Part shown: in pieces, positions 9,475-18,387 of the stretch
How the letters are laid out: the number at the start of each line of letters is the position of its first letter
Numbering within the stretch: the stretch's first letter is position 1
From: Nesterenkonia alba DSM 19423
GTDB lineage: Bacteria > Actinomycetota > Actinomycetes > Actinomycetales > Micrococcaceae
Direction: 5' to 3'
Assembly: GCF_000421745.1 (NCBI RefSeq)
Contig: NZ_ATXP01000002.1
Coordinates: 186,001-250,000 of the forward strand
DNA length: 64,000 nt
Program-made: the position numbers and the translations under genes
The notes under the pieces: model-generated
Told to the model about the DNA's origin: nothing
The model's database searches: none
What the model saw: only the letters and a program-made list of their open reading frames with translations

Positions 9475-9502
9475 TGAGTCAAAAGTGCGGGACAATCGGA
9501 GT

Positions 9503-10945
9503 ATGCAGGTTGCAGTCCGGGGTCGGCCCCGCATTCAGGAAAACGCCGATGAGATCGTCGCCAGTGTGCTGGCCACCGCGGGGCCGCGTGTTTCCAGTCC
9601 CGAGTACTCCACGCGGCGGATCGCTGAGCTGACGGGATTGAGCCAGACCCTGGTCTCCCGCGCTATCCGCAGGATCCGGCACGCGAGTTCGGCCCCACTA
9701 CACCCACCGGCCCTGCAGCTTGAGGCCTTCAGCGTGGAGTACCCACGCATCACCATGCGCTTTCATCCCACCTCCGCCCCGCCTGCTGGTCAGCACACTG
9801 ACTCCGCATCGGTCCCTTCCCGACGTCATCTGCAGCGTCGCGCCGCAGCCGTGCAATCGGCCTTGTGGGTCTGCGGGGCACACGCCTGGCAAGCGGAGAC
9901 CCCCGGCGATCACCAACCGGTTTCTTCTGAGCAGCTCAAGGTCACCTGGTTCCCTGGAACCCTCAGCTGGGAGGACTTCCTCACTGCAACCGCGGCGCTG
10001 CTGAACCGGTGCGCCCACTCCCCCGATGCCATACCGGGAGAACTGCTGCACCTGCTGAGTACCCGGTCCGGGCGCGGTTTGCACGGGGTCCACTGGCGGC
10101 GCAGCGGAATCGGCACGGTTCGCTCCCCCTCCCCCAACGGTTCCCCGATCGGAAAATTTTCTGACTCATCACGAACCAGAGACGCATTACACGACAGCGG
10201 CTCGGCACGTATCACTGTGCCGGAGTATCCAGCCCCTGGGCGATCGTCCTCGAACCGCTGGCTACCCCAGGTGAAGCTCTCGACCACCGAGCAACTGGCC
10301 ATCGCCCTGCGTAAGGAGATGATTGATTCCGGGTTTCGCGCCGGGGACCGGTTAGCTGTCTCCACGGTGGCTGCTCAGCTGGGGATCTCGACCAGTGCGG
10401 CACGCACGGCGATGCGGCAGCTGGCCGACGACGGGTTACTCATCCACGACGACGCCGGCTTCCGGATTCCTCAGGTGACCGTCGCCGACGTCGTCGACCT
10501 CTACGCATCCCGCCTCCAGGTGGGTACTGTGCTGCTGCGAGGCTGCGCCACCCAGCCAAAGCATGCCCTTTTGCCCGCCCGGCTGGCGCTGCGCACCCTG
10601 GAGGCGGTCGCCACTCGCGGAACACGGGCTGACGTCGGGGAGGCTGACTTACGCTTCCAACAGGAGCTCGCTGAGGCTTCCGGACTGCGGCAATCGGCGC
10701 GCAGTTTCCATGCCTTGACCCTACGAGTACGAATGTTCATCGCCGTCTTGCAGCTGGATTATTCGCCGGCCGTGGAGCGGCTGGTCGCTGACGATCGCAG
10801 GTTACTGGCGGCCTTGCTGGAGGGCCGCGCTGCCGATGCCGTACGCATCTGGCGGGCCAAGCTGGATAATGCTGTCCGCCAGATGTCGGCACTGGCTCCG
10901 GAGTCCTTCGATGCCGCCCTGTGGGAGAGACTCACCCGGCCGTGA
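9503..10945 (+). CDS. GntR/FCD-family transcriptional regulator with an extra N-terminal HTH
   Basis: A 480-residue DNA-binding protein divergent from putA. Residues about 10-60 form one helix-turn-helix (EYSTRRIAELTGLSQTLVSRAIRRIR). After a long Ser/Pro-rich middle part comes a canonical GntR winged helix (TEQLAIALRKEMIDSGFRAGDR, then LGISTSAARTAMRQLADDGLL), followed by an FCD effector domain (VADVVDLYASRLQVG, then LRFQQELAEAS and a C-terminal helix bundle). Two DNA-binding domains in one chain is unusual for this family. The ATG at 9503 has a -10-like GACAAT exactly 6 nt upstream and no separate ribosome site, so it is probably leaderless; a GTG at 9485 is the alternative start but lies upstream of that -10. 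It probably controls putA; the effector (proline or P5C) is a guess. Confidence 0.8.
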   Translation: MQVAVRGRPRIQENADEIVASVLATAGPRVSSPEYSTRRIAELTGLSQTLVSRAIRRIRHASSAPLHPPALQLEAFSVEYPRITMRFHPTSAPPAGQHTDSASVPSRRHLQRRAAAVQSALWVCGAHAWQAETPGDHQPVSSEQLKVTWFPGTLSWEDFLTATAALLNRCAHSPDAIPGELLHLLSTRSGRGLHGVHWRRSGIGTVRSPSPNGSPIGKFSDSSRTRDALHDSGSARITVPEYPAPGRSSSNRWLPQVKLSTTEQLAIALRKEMIDSGFRAGDRLAVSTVAAQLGISTSAARTAMRQLADDGLLIHDDAGFRIPQVTVADVVDLYASRLQVGTVLLRGCATQPKHALLPARLALRTLEAVATRGTRADVGEADLRFQQELAEASGLRQSARSFHALTLRVRMFIAVLQLDYSPAVERLVADDRRLLAALLEGRAADAVRIWRAKLDNAVRQMSALAPESFDAALWERLTRP

Positions 10946-11567
10946 GCCCTACCAGCGGCTGAACGGATTCCCAGATCTCGATCCCGGCGGGGATCAGGGA
11001 CACCACCAGCAGTCCGGCCATGACCAGGTTGAAAATCCGCATGTGCTCAGGGGTGGAGATCACCCTCCCGGCTCCCACACCCAGCAGTGCCCAGGCCGCA
11101 GTACACGGAGTGCTGAACAGCAGTGCACACAGGGCCAGCGCTAGCACTTCCAGGAAGAAGGCGTCCCAGAATCCGGTGTAGGTGGACACTGCGGCGACGA
11201 CCAGGGTCCACGCTTTGGGGTTGACGAACTGGAAGAGCGCCATCTGAATAAACCCCGGTGGTTTGCCCTGCCCTCGGGCCTCCACATTGGTGGGGGCCGC
11301 TGCGATGCGCCACGCCAGCCACAGCAGGTAGGCCACTCCGATAGGCCTGAGCACATCCAGCAGCCAGGGCCACTGGGTGAGCACTCCGCCCAGCCCTAAT
11401 CCCACCAGAATCAACATGAGGGGAAAGCCGACGTTGACTCCCGCGATACACGGGATTGTTTTCCGGAACCCGTAATTGGCACCGGCCGCCATGGCGATGG
11501 TGTTATTGGGCCCCGGTGTCCCGGCACCGGCGATGAAGAAGAGAATGATGGGAAGGAACGTCGTCAC
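10932..11567 (-). CDS. LysE/RhtB-family amino-acid exporter
   Basis: A 211-residue, six-helix exporter. The N-terminal signature AGAGTPGPNNTIAMAAGANYGFRKTIPCIAGVN is split by family motifs such as G-x-x-x-P-G-P-N, and FVNPKAWTLVVAAVS is the typical mid-protein NPK motif. The GTG start at 11567 has TAGGTT six nt upstream on the minus strand, so it is likely leaderless. The gene converges on the putA regulator and their 3' ends overlap by 14 bp. It may export amino acids, in keeping with nearby proline catabolism; the substrate is unknown. Confidence 0.87.
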   Translation of the reverse strand: MTTFLPIILFFIAGAGTPGPNNTIAMAAGANYGFRKTIPCIAGVNVGFPLMLILVGLGLGGVLTQWPWLLDVLRPIGVAYLLWLAWRIAAAPTNVEARGQGKPPGFIQMALFQFVNPKAWTLVVAAVSTYTGFWDAFFLEVLALALCALLFSTPCTAAWALLGVGAGRVISTPEHMRIFNLVMAGLLVVSLIPAGIEIWESVQPLVGLTAG

Positions 11568-11642
11568 CCCAAGAACCTACACCCGGGCGTATGCCCACCG
11601 ACTACACCCTGTAGGTCGGCGGGAAGTACAGTGGATGAGATC

Positions 11643-12284
11643 ATGGCTGCTGCACCGGTTCCTCCAGGCGCGATCACCACGAGTCTGCACTTCGCACTGG
11701 GTTACGGAAAAAACACCAGGCAGCTTAAGAATGCACCCGCTGAGGGTTCGGTAGAAATTGACGACGACGACGACGCCACTGTCCTCACCAGCATGCTCAC
11801 CGCACAAGGGGTCCCCTCGCTGGTTCCGGAGGTATTGCAGACCATTGCTGCCGCGCGTCAGGCCCTGCAGCGGGATCCGTCCCTGACGATCTCCGCCCAG
11901 GGGTATGACAAAGTCCGCAAGCAGTTCCTCACCGAGCACGCCATCAGCGGGGGCACGGGACGGCATGTGTGGCCGGTGGGCAGCACCACCATCCTCAAAC
12001 GTGCTGGGGGCTCGTGGTCTCAGGCGCTGCAGGAGGCCGGACTTGGTACCTCCTCAGCGAAGCCTGCCGGGAATTTTGGGGCCGCCCGGTTCACCGAGGA
12101 GGATTTCATCACCGCACTGCGGGAATTTGCCCGGCATGCCGAAGAAACCGGTGGCTCCACCAGCTATCAGAACTACCTCACCTGGCGGAAGCACCAGCAG
12201 CAGAGCGGTCGCAGTGACCTGCCCTCCGGCGCCGCGGTGCGTAATACCTTCGGTAGTTGGAGCGCAGCACTGCAGAACCTCTAA
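11643..12284 (+). CDS. Protein with homing-endonuclease-associated (HNH_repeat) repeats, no nuclease domain
   Basis: A 213-residue protein of unknown function. Two C-terminal units resemble the homing-endonuclease-associated repeat: one ends ILKRAGGSWSQALQEAGL (about residues 118-136), the other begins FTEEDFITALREFARHAEETG and ends FGSWSAALQNL at the C-terminus. The G-S-W-x-x-A-L-x-x-A-G-L signature is clear. In known proteins such repeats accompany HNH or other nucleases and are thought to bind DNA; here no HNH, GIY-YIG or LAGLIDADG motif is visible. The N-terminal third contains an Asp run and looks unrelated. The ATG at 11643 is preferred to the GTG at 11631 because a TACAGT -10 (11627-11632) overlaps that GTG. 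Confidence 0.65.
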   Translation: MAAAPVPPGAITTSLHFALGYGKNTRQLKNAPAEGSVEIDDDDDATVLTSMLTAQGVPSLVPEVLQTIAAARQALQRDPSLTISAQGYDKVRKQFLTEHAISGGTGRHVWPVGSTTILKRAGGSWSQALQEAGLGTSSAKPAGNFGAARFTEEDFITALREFARHAEETGGSTSYQNYLTWRKHQQQSGRSDLPSGAAVRNTFGSWSAALQNL

Positions 12285-12300
12285 GGTCCGCGGTGGTCTC

Positions 12301-14610
12301 TTAGACCCCTCGGAAGCTGCGCAGCCGCAGGGAGTTGGCCACCACACTGAGGGAACTGAGCACCATGGCAACTCCGGCCAGCATCGGGTTGAGTAGGCCC
12401 ACTGCGGCTAGGGGGATGGCCGCGGTGTTGTAGAGGAACGCCCAGAAGAGGTTCTCCCGGATGGTTCGCAGGGTACGGCGGGCCAGGCGCACCGCCTCGG
12501 CCACGCTGCGGAGGTCCCCACGGATCACGGTGATGTCGGCGGCGTCGATCGCAACGTCGGTCCCAGTCCCCATGGCGATGCCCAGGTCCGCTTGAGCCAG
12601 CGCGGCGGCGTCGTTGACTCCATCGCCGACCATCGCCACGGTCCGCCCTTGGTCCTGCAGGTGCTTGATCGCCTCGACTTTGTCCTCGGGCAGTGCCTCG
12701 GCGATCACGTCCGCGATACCGACTTCCTCGGCGACTCGGTGAGCAGCTCCGGTGTTGTCTCCGGTGAGCAGCACCGGTTCCAGTCCGAGCTGGGTGAACT
12801 GTGTGACCGCTTCCGCGGAGGTCTCCTTCACGGTATCTGCGGCGATGATGACTCCGGCGAATTCACCGTTGACGGCCACCAGCACCGGGGTGCTGCCGGT
12901 GGACTCTGCCCGGGTGAGCAGCCCCTCGATCTCGGCAGGGATAGGCACCGACTGGCTGCCCATAAACGCCCGCCGACCGATCAGCACGGTATTGCCTTCG
13001 ACGACGCCACTGACGCCTCTGCCTTGATGGTTACTGAAATCCTCCACCGGGGGGAGGGAGCCAGCCCGTGAGCCCAGCAGTTCCCGGGCGGCGTTGGTCA
13101 CCGCACGGGCGATGGGATGCTCGGAGGCGGATTCGACTGCTCCGGCCAGGCGCAGCAGCACCTCGGAGCCCCGTTCACCACCGGCCCAGGCACCCACCGC
13201 ATGCACGGCAGTGACCTGCATCGCCCCGGTGGTCACAGTGCCGGTTTTGTCCAGCACCACTGTGTCCACTCCCCGGGAGGATTCGAGCACCTCGGGTCCT
13301 TTGATGAGGATGCCCAGCTGGGCGCCGCGGCCGGTGCCGACCAACAGTGCGGTGGGTGTGGCCAGCCCGAGCGCACAGGGGCAGGCGATGATGAGCACGG
13401 CGACTGCGGCGGTGAACGCTGCCTCAGCGGGGGCACCGAAGATCAGCCACACCACCAGGGTGACCAGGGCGATGACCAGCACCACGGGTACGAAGATCCC
13501 GGAGATCTGGTCGGCCAGGCGTTGCACCTCGGCTTTGCCGGACTGGGCTTCTTCGACCAGTCGGGCCATCTGGGCCAGCTGGGTGTCCGAACCCACCCGG
13601 GTGGCCCGGACCACCAGGTGCCCTGAGGTGTTGACCGTAGCCCCGACGACGGCGTCCCCACCGGCGACTTCCACCGGCACTGATTCTCCGGTGAGCATCG
13701 ACATATCGACCGCCGAAGCACCGCGGATCACTGTTCCGTCAGTGGCGATTTTCTCCCCGGGGCGGACGAGAAACTCGTCGTCCACACTGAGTTCACTCAC
13801 CGGCAGGGTCATCTCCCGGCCATCTTTCAGCACCGTGACGTCTTTGGCGCCCATGGTCAGCAGGGAGCGTAACGCCTCACCGGCACGGGCTTTAGAACGC
13901 TTCTCAAAGTACCGGCCCAGCAGCAGGAACGCGGTGACCGCAGTGGCCACCTCGAAATACACATTGGCCGAGCCCATCGAGTGCCCGGACATCCAGTAGG
14001 GCTCGTCGAAGAGCGTGACGTCGTGACGCATCCCCGGGTCCCCGGCGTGGCCGAAGAGCAGCGCGTAGACCGACCACGCCAACGCGGCCAGGGTGCCGAT
14101 GGAGATCAGGGTGTCCATCGTGGCGGTGGCGTGGCGGGCGTTGAGTGCGGCCGCACGGTGGAAGGGCCAACCGGCCCATAGCACGACCGGTGCTGAAAGC
14201 CCCAGGGAGATCCACGTCCAGTAGTCGAACTGAGTGGCGGGGACCATGGCCCACAGCACCACGGGTGCGGAGAGCACACCGGCGACGATGAGCCGTAACC
14301 GCAGGGCCCGTAAATCGTTGTTCCCGGAGGTCTCAACACCGCCGTGAGGTGTGTGCCGTGGTGGTTCCTCAGCGGTGTAGCCGGTTTTCTCGACCACGCT
14401 GATGAGCTCATCGACGAGTTGTTGTCGCTCAGCGGTGTTCTCCGCCGAGATCCAGGCTTTCTCTGTGGCGTAGTTGACGCTGGCGGTGACCCCGGGGACT
14501 TTGTTGAGTTTCTTCTCCACACGGTTCGCGCAGGCGGCACAGGTCATTCCGCCGATGGCCAACTCAATGCGTTCGGCCTCCCGGGCTGGGGACTCAGCGT
14601 GGGATGTCAT
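12301..14610 (-). CDS. copA: Copper-exporting P1B-type ATPase
   Basis: A 769-residue P-type ATPase with one N-terminal HMA domain ([16 protein letters not shown], residues about 19-34). Eight membrane segments include the CPC ion-binding motif ([17 protein letters not shown], near residue 410). The phosphorylation site DKTGTVT is near residue 454, the HP dipeptide lies in SEHPIARAV, and the hinge is [25 protein letters not shown] plus the HMA CxxC motif mark a Cu(I) exporter. Its start overlaps the copZ stop (ATGA), so chaperone and pump are translated together. Confidence 0.95.
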   Translation of the reverse strand: MTSHAESPAREAERIELAIGGMTCAACANRVEKKLNKVPGVTASVNYATEKAWISAENTAERQQLVDELISVVEKTGYTAEEPPRHTPHGGVETSGNNDLRALRLRLIVAGVLSAPVVLWAMVPATQFDYWTWISLGLSAPVVLWAGWPFHRAAALNARHATATMDTLISIGTLAALAWSVYALLFGHAGDPGMRHDVTLFDEPYWMSGHSMGSANVYFEVATAVTAFLLLGRYFEKRSKARAGEALRSLLTMGAKDVTVLKDGREMTLPVSELSVDDEFLVRPGEKIATDGTVIRGASAVDMSMLTGESVPVEVAGGDAVVGATVNTSGHLVVRATRVGSDTQLAQMARLVEEAQSGKAEVQRLADQISGIFVPVVLVIALVTLVVWLIFGAPAEAAFTAAVAVLIIACPCALGLATPTALLVGTGRGAQLGILIKGPEVLESSRGVDTVVLDKTGTVTTGAMQVTAVHAVGAWAGGERGSEVLLRLAGAVESASEHPIARAVTNAARELLGSRAGSLPPVEDFSNHQGRGVSGVVEGNTVLIGRRAFMGSQSVPIPAEIEGLLTRAESTGSTPVLVAVNGEFAGVIIAADTVKETSAEAVTQFTQLGLEPVLLTGDNTGAAHRVAEEVGIADVIAEALPEDKVEAIKHLQDQGRTVAMVGDGVNDAAALAQADLGIAMGTGTDVAIDAADITVIRGDLRSVAEAVRLARRTLRTIRENLFWAFLYNTAAIPLAAVGLLNPMLAGVAMVLSSLSVVANSLRLRSFRGV

Positions 14611-14828
14611 TGGGCCCGCGTGGCGGTGTAGCCGGCCTCGTCGACGGCGGCGACGATGACCTCATCGGGAACGTCGACGTCGTCGAGCACTGTGATGGTC
14701 AGCGAGCCGGCCGCTGCGCTGACCTGGATGTCTTCCACCCCGTCGATGGCGCTCACCTCCTGGCTCACCGCGTTCTCACAGTGGTCACAGGACATTCCGG
14801 TCACGGTGTAATGACGTGTCTGGGGCAT
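14607..14828 (-). CDS. copZ: Copper chaperone (HMA domain protein)
   Basis: A 73-residue single HMA domain: [20 protein letters not shown] contains the Cu(I)-binding C-x-x-C, followed by the beta-alpha-beta-beta-alpha-beta pattern and the closing segment [13 protein letters not shown]. It ferries Cu(I) to CopA. The start is the ATG at 14828, with AAAGGAG eight nt upstream; an upstream in-frame start has no such site. First gene of a two-gene copZ-copA operon. Confidence 0.93.
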   Translation of the reverse strand: MPQTRHYTVTGMSCDHCENAVSQEVSAIDGVEDIQVSAAAGSLTITVLDDVDVPDEVIVAAVDEAGYTATRAQ

Positions 14829-14868
14829 GGCCGACTCCTTTGCCGGGCAGGGTGTGAGGGCCCCTTCC

Positions 14869-14897
14869 AATATACTCCGCAGAGCGGATTGAGTCCC
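14869..14897 (-). promoter_or_regulatory. Predicted copZA promoter with a TCCGC-aga-GCGGA inverted repeat
   Basis: On the minus strand a -10-like TATATT (14874-14869) precedes copZ by about 40 nt. A perfect inverted repeat TCCGC-AGA-GCGGA (14876-14888) lies directly upstream of it, where a repressor or MerR-type activator would sit; the -35 is weak. It does not match the CsoR or CueR consensus as I know them, so copper control is inference from the genes. Confidence 0.35.
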
Positions 14898-14916
14898 GTG
14901 CCCGCTGGCCTACTAT
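14889..14916 (+). promoter_or_regulatory. Predicted leaderless promoter of the EamA transporter gene
   Basis: TTGAGT (14889-14894), a 16-nt spacer and TACTAT (14911-14916), followed after six nt by GTG at 14923. Transcription would begin on the start codon. It overlaps the divergent copZA control region. Confidence 0.5.
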
Positions 14917-14922
14917 GGCGTG

Positions 14923-15813
14923 GTGCTTACCACTCCACGTGCGGCGGCGCTGATGCTGCTGGGCAGCCTGGCGATGGCCGGTTCGGCTGCCATCATTTTT
15001 GGACTCGACGCTGAGCCGATGAGCGTGGCTGCCTGGCGCTGTTTCCTGGCGGTGCCCATGCTTCTGCCGTTTGTGTTGTGGGAGTTGCGCCGGGTGGATC
15101 GTGCTGAGGCGCTGCCCACCCGGACTCTGGTCGGCGCGGCGGTGGGCGGGGTCGCCATCGGCATTGACTACAGCTTCTACAACACGGCCATCGGGCTGAT
15201 TGGACCCGGATTGGCGACAGTGCTCATCAATATCCAGATCGTCATTCTTCCGCTGCTGGCCTGGACTTTGGAGGGGTTGCGGCCGATGCGTCAGCTGCTG
15301 GTCATCGTGCCGCTGATGATGGTCGGTGTGGCCTTGGCCGCCGGAGCGTTTGAGGAGACCTCGATCAGTCTCTTCGGGGTGCTGGCCGGGTTGGCCGCTG
15401 GTGCGGGCTATGCCACCTACCTGGCGATCATCCGTCGCACCGCGGCCCCTACTCTACGTCCGGCTCCGTTCACTGTGCTGACGGTGGTGTGCCTGACCGC
15501 TGGTGCCACGGCCCTGACCGGGGCGCTGGTCTCCGGGCGGGCCGAGCTGCCGACCACGGGGACCCAGTGGCTGTGGCTGATCGCTCTGGCTTTCATCGGG
15601 CAGGTGGTGGTCTACCTGTGCTTCAACATCGGCATGATGTCGCTGCATGAGACAGTCGCCGGGGCGCTGATGCTCACTGGGCCGATCTTCGCCGTGGCGT
15701 TGGGGATAGTGCTCTTCGCGGATCTGCCCACACCGGCGCAGCTGGTGGGGTGTGGGCTCATTATCTTCGGCGCCTGGTGGGCCTCGATGGCCCAGCGCCG
15801 TCGGCGAGCCTGA
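14923..15813 (+). CDS. EamA/DMT-superfamily transporter
   Basis: A protein of about 296 residues with ten hydrophobic helices arranged as two EamA repeats. Typical features are the AASAWRC-like segment (MSVAAWRCFLAVPMLLPF) at helix 2, YSFYNTAIGLIGPGLATVL before helix 4, and HETVAGALMLTGPIFAVALG near the end. Substrates in this family range from amino acids to metabolites, so none is assigned. Two consecutive GTG codons (14920, 14923) could start it; the second sits six nt after TACTAT and fits leaderless initiation. Divergent from copZA, with a shared 95-bp control region. Confidence 0.85.
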   Translation: MLTTPRAAALMLLGSLAMAGSAAIIFGLDAEPMSVAAWRCFLAVPMLLPFVLWELRRVDRAEALPTRTLVGAAVGGVAIGIDYSFYNTAIGLIGPGLATVLINIQIVILPLLAWTLEGLRPMRQLLVIVPLMMVGVALAAGAFEETSISLFGVLAGLAAGAGYATYLAIIRRTAAPTLRPAPFTVLTVVCLTAGATALTGALVSGRAELPTTGTQWLWLIALAFIGQVVVYLCFNIGMMSLHETVAGALMLTGPIFAVALGIVLFADLPTPAQLVGCGLIIFGAWWASMAQRRRRA

Positions 15814-15860
15814 GGCAGCACGGCCCAGCTCAAACCACGGCGGCACAGAAAGACAGAAAG

Positions 15861-15898
15861 AAGGTCCGGGGTCCACCCGCTCACAGACCCCGGACCTT
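15861..15898. terminator. Strong bidirectional hairpin terminator
   Basis: Arms AAGGTCCGGGGTC (15861-15873) and GACCCCGGACCTT (15886-15898) pair over 13 bp around a 12-nt loop. It lies between the convergent EamA and metal-chaperone genes and can serve both. Confidence 0.85.
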
Positions 15899-15903
15899 CC
15901 GGA

Positions 15904-15922
15904 CCCTCTCGCACCAAGAGGG
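15904..15922. terminator. Secondary hairpin (CCCTCT/AGAGGG)
   Basis: A 6-bp stem with 7-nt loop directly beyond the main hairpin, on the side facing the minus-strand gene; probably an auxiliary terminator. Confidence 0.5.
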
Positions 15923-15974
15923 AGTCTTACCTCAGGTGAGGAAACCAGCTCTCACGGTGACGTTCGCACTGGGA

Positions 15975-17438
15975 TCAGTGGTCGTGATCCTCATCGTCAT
16001 GGTCATGATCGTGGTCGTGGTCGTCATCCTCGTGGTCATGGTCGTGGTCGTGGTCTTCGTCGTCGTGATCGTGATCGTGGTCGCCGTCGTAGTCCTCGGA
16101 GACACCCTCGACGGGACGACCATCGACGACGACGATTTCATTGGGGACAAAATCCAGCTCACCGGTGGCGATGGTCTCCCCTTCGGCGAGGTCCACCAGG
16201 TGGATCTGCTGGTTGTCCGGGTCGGTGACATAGACGAGGTCACCGCTGGCGCGCAGCGCCGGACGGGGATCCTGCCACTCCTCGGGCTCGGTCCACTCGC
16301 CGATGACGTCGATGTGGTCGGTGTGCTCACCGGTTTCTGGGTCGATGATGTGCAGCTGACCATCCTCAGTGAGCACCAGCGCCTCCCCCTCAGGGCCGCG
16401 CTGTAAGTTCCGGAAGTTGTAGGGGGCCCCGACGTCGGTGGTGATGATCTCCTGGGTCTCCGCGTTGACAAGCGCCACCTCTGTCATGGGCTCTTCGCCG
16501 TCTTCATCGGTGCGGTAGTCACCCAGGAACACGGGAGACCCCTCGGCGGGGAAGAGGTTGCCGATGCGGGAGAATTCCTCTCCGGTGTCGAGCTTGACGA
16601 AGTCCGCACCATCCCACACGAGGACGCCGTCTTCACAGCCGACCGCCAGAATGCCTTCCGGTCCGGCTGCCTCTCCGTGAACTCCGGGGCAGTCTTCGTT
16701 GCGGGCGATTTCCTCACCGTCGGCGTCCAGGAAGCGGGCACCGGAGCGGTCCTCGAGGGTCTCGAAGCGACTACCGTCCTCAAGCACGACGGCGACCCCG
16801 TGGTGGGGGCCTTCGGTTTCGGCGGATTCGGTCTCAATCTCCGATTCGACGTCGAGGTCGGCGAGGTCGAACCAGTGGTATTCGCCGGTGCCGTCGAAGA
16901 ACAGTGTGCCGATGCCGTCGTGAGAGACCACGTGAGCCGGGGTGTCACCGTCGACGGTCACCTCGGAAAGGTAAGGGTCGGTGGTGTAGTAGTGGTTGTG
17001 GTCCCCATGGGGTTCCCCCCAGGTGCCGGCGTCGAGCAGGCGGAAGCTGTCCCCTTCGGTGAGGAACACGTGGCGCCCATCCCCAGCGTTGTTCACACGC
17101 ACGAAGCCTTCGGCGTCGAACTCACCCAGCACCTCAAGACTCACCCCGTCGAGAACGGCGACGCCGCCGTCGTAGGTCACAGCCAGCCTCGGCTCCGGTC
17201 CACCCACCTCATGGGTAGGCCGGTCGGAGGGTTCGATCTGCTCATCCTCATCACCGCCGGTGTCCTCATCATCGGCGGCGTCGTCGTCGCTGCCGTTGTC
17301 CTCCTCCACGGCTGCGGCCTGGTCTTGGTCTTCAGTGTCCTCAGTGTCCTCTTCGCCGTTGGCGCAGGCGGCCAGTGCCAGCGCGGAGATCAGGGCGAGG
17401 GATGTCAGTGCATGTGATTTTTCGATCATGCGACTCAT
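15975..17438 (-). CDS. AztD-like periplasmic zinc metallochaperone (His/Asp-tailed beta-propeller lipoprotein)
   Basis: A 487-residue exported lipoprotein (signal ALTSLALISALALAAC, lipobox LAAC). After an acidic linker of about 45 residues comes a repeat-rich beta-propeller-like domain (blades such as LAVTYDGGVAVLDGVSLEVL, then GILAVGCEDGVLVWDGADFVKL). A metal-binding GEPHGDHNHYY loop lies near residue 140. The protein ends in about 40 residues made almost only of His and Asp/Glu (units DHDHDH), a metal-capturing tail. This architecture matches AztD, which hands zinc to an ABC binding protein; no ABC transporter is next to it here. A Zur-like box (17460-17476) lies just upstream. The first ATG (17438) has no ribosome site; the ATG at 17429 is an alternative. 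Confidence 0.78.
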   Translation of the reverse strand: MSRMIEKSHALTSLALISALALAACANGEEDTEDTEDQDQAAAVEEDNGSDDDAADDEDTGGDEDEQIEPSDRPTHEVGGPEPRLAVTYDGGVAVLDGVSLEVLGEFDAEGFVRVNNAGDGRHVFLTEGDSFRLLDAGTWGEPHGDHNHYYTTDPYLSEVTVDGDTPAHVVSHDGIGTLFFDGTGEYHWFDLADLDVESEIETESAETEGPHHGVAVVLEDGSRFETLEDRSGARFLDADGEEIARNEDCPGVHGEAAGPEGILAVGCEDGVLVWDGADFVKLDTGEEFSRIGNLFPAEGSPVFLGDYRTDEDGEEPMTEVALVNAETQEIITTDVGAPYNFRNLQRGPEGEALVLTEDGQLHIIDPETGEHTDHIDVIGEWTEPEEWQDPRPALRASGDLVYVTDPDNQQIHLVDLAEGETIATGELDFVPNEIVVVDGRPVEGVSEDYDGDHDHDHDDEDHDHDHDHEDDDHDHDHDHDDEDHDH

Positions 17439-17459
17439 TATTGACTAGCTCTCAAGCAG

Positions 17460-17476
17460 TTGCAAATGGTTCGCAA
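17460..17476. promoter_or_regulatory. Zur-like operator upstream of the metallochaperone gene
   Basis: TTGCAAATGGTTCGCAA is a near-perfect inverted repeat (one mismatch) and agrees with the Zur/Fur-family pattern TTGnAAATGnTTnnCAA. It lies 22-38 bp before the start codon, overlapping the expected -35 region, so zinc-bound Zur would block transcription. Assignment rests on resemblance to the consensus from memory. Confidence 0.6.
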
Positions 17477-17480
17477 CAGA

Positions 17481-17514
17481 TTGCAGGCCGCGGGTCTTCT
17501 CCCGCGGCCTGCAA
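17481..17514. terminator. Strong hairpin terminator
   Basis: TTGCAGGCCGCGGG (17481-17494) and CCCGCGGCCTGCAA (17501-17514) form a 14-bp stem with a six-nt loop. It lies 20 bp past the stop of the acidic secreted-protein gene and separates it from the Zur-like box of the next gene. Confidence 0.82.
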
Positions 17515-17533
17515 AGGATCATCGAGTCCGCAC

Positions 17534-18367
17534 TCAGCGCACAGCATCCTCGAATTTCTCCAGCTGGGCCTCGATGAGTTCGTAGACCTCATCCGGCTCA
17601 TCACTGCCATCCCCCACACCGAAGAGGTGGTTGTGCCCATAGCTCTGACCACCCATTCCGAACCATTCGGTGCCTTCGTAGTCACTGGTGAGGCTGGCCA
17701 TAATGCCCTCCCCCACCTCGGCTTCATCGAAGGTGATGTCAGCCACAGGGTTACTCACAGTCCCGCAGTGATCGACGACGTCGGCGTAGTAGTCGCTAAA
17801 CATGTCGAGCTCTTCGGGGGTGTTGAGCAGAAAGAAACTGTAGGTCTCCTCCCCGTTTTCGGCGGTGTAGTAAACCCCGGCACCGGAGGTTTCCTCATAG
17901 GTGTCAATCACCTCGATGGCCTCAGTGCATTCGTCGCTGGCATCGAATCCGGTCAACTCGAGGTTCTTACTGAAGGTGTCTTCCTGCTCGTTAGCAATCC
18001 CGGGACCTTCAGTAAATTCCCATCCGTCGGGGAGTTCATCGTCATCGAGAACGGCATCGAGGAGTTCGTCCGCCTCAAGGGGCTCGTCAACGCTCCAGGT
18101 ATCGCCGTCGTCGTCGCTGTCTTCATCATCGTCTTCATCGCGGGAGTCACGGTCCTGATTGTCACCCTCATCCTCGTCACCCTCACTCGAGTCACCACCG
18201 CGGGCGGAGTCGAGCTCGGCGAGGATCTGCTCAATGAAGTCCTCCCAGCCACCTGAACTATCCGCAGTGGTTGTACCAGCGGAGGCAGGGGCAGCAGTAG
18301 CGGTGAGCGTCAGGGCCGCGATACCCACAGCGGCCAGAGTGGTGGTCTTCGCAGTGCGCTGATTCAT
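17534..18367 (-). CDS. Secreted acidic protein of unknown function
   Basis: A 277-residue exported protein. The signal peptide ends at ATAAPASA. A linker of about 60 residues is dominated by Asp, Glu and Ser (short runs such as DEDDDEDSDDD). A folded C-terminal half follows, starting LLDAVLDDDELPDGWEFTEGP, with two cysteines spaced about 70 residues apart that could form a disulphide. The C-terminal part resembles the layout of the lipoprotein at 57820-58635 (small exported sensor-like domains beginning DLP). The start is the ATG at 18367 with GGAAGG nine nt upstream. The promoter region is filled with TTGC/GCAA inverted repeats like the Zur-like box of the neighbouring metallochaperone gene, suggesting metal control. 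Function unknown. Confidence 0.72.
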   Translation of the reverse strand: MNQRTAKTTTLAAVGIAALTLTATAAPASAGTTTADSSGGWEDFIEQILAELDSARGGDSSEGDEDEGDNQDRDSRDEDDDEDSDDDGDTWSVDEPLEADELLDAVLDDDELPDGWEFTEGPGIANEQEDTFSKNLELTGFDASDECTEAIEVIDTYEETSGAGVYYTAENGEETYSFFLLNTPEELDMFSDYYADVVDHCGTVSNPVADITFDEAEVGEGIMASLTSDYEGTEWFGMGGQSYGHNHLFGVGDGSDEPDEVYELIEAQLEKFEDAVR

Positions 18368-18387
18368 GGGTCTCAACCTTCCATGCT

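Noticed and set aside
15920-15960. CCTCAGGTGAGG near 15.93 kb as a DtxR box
   Set aside because: It lies at the 3' end of two convergent genes and lacks the TTAGGTTAG core; more likely part of the terminator region.
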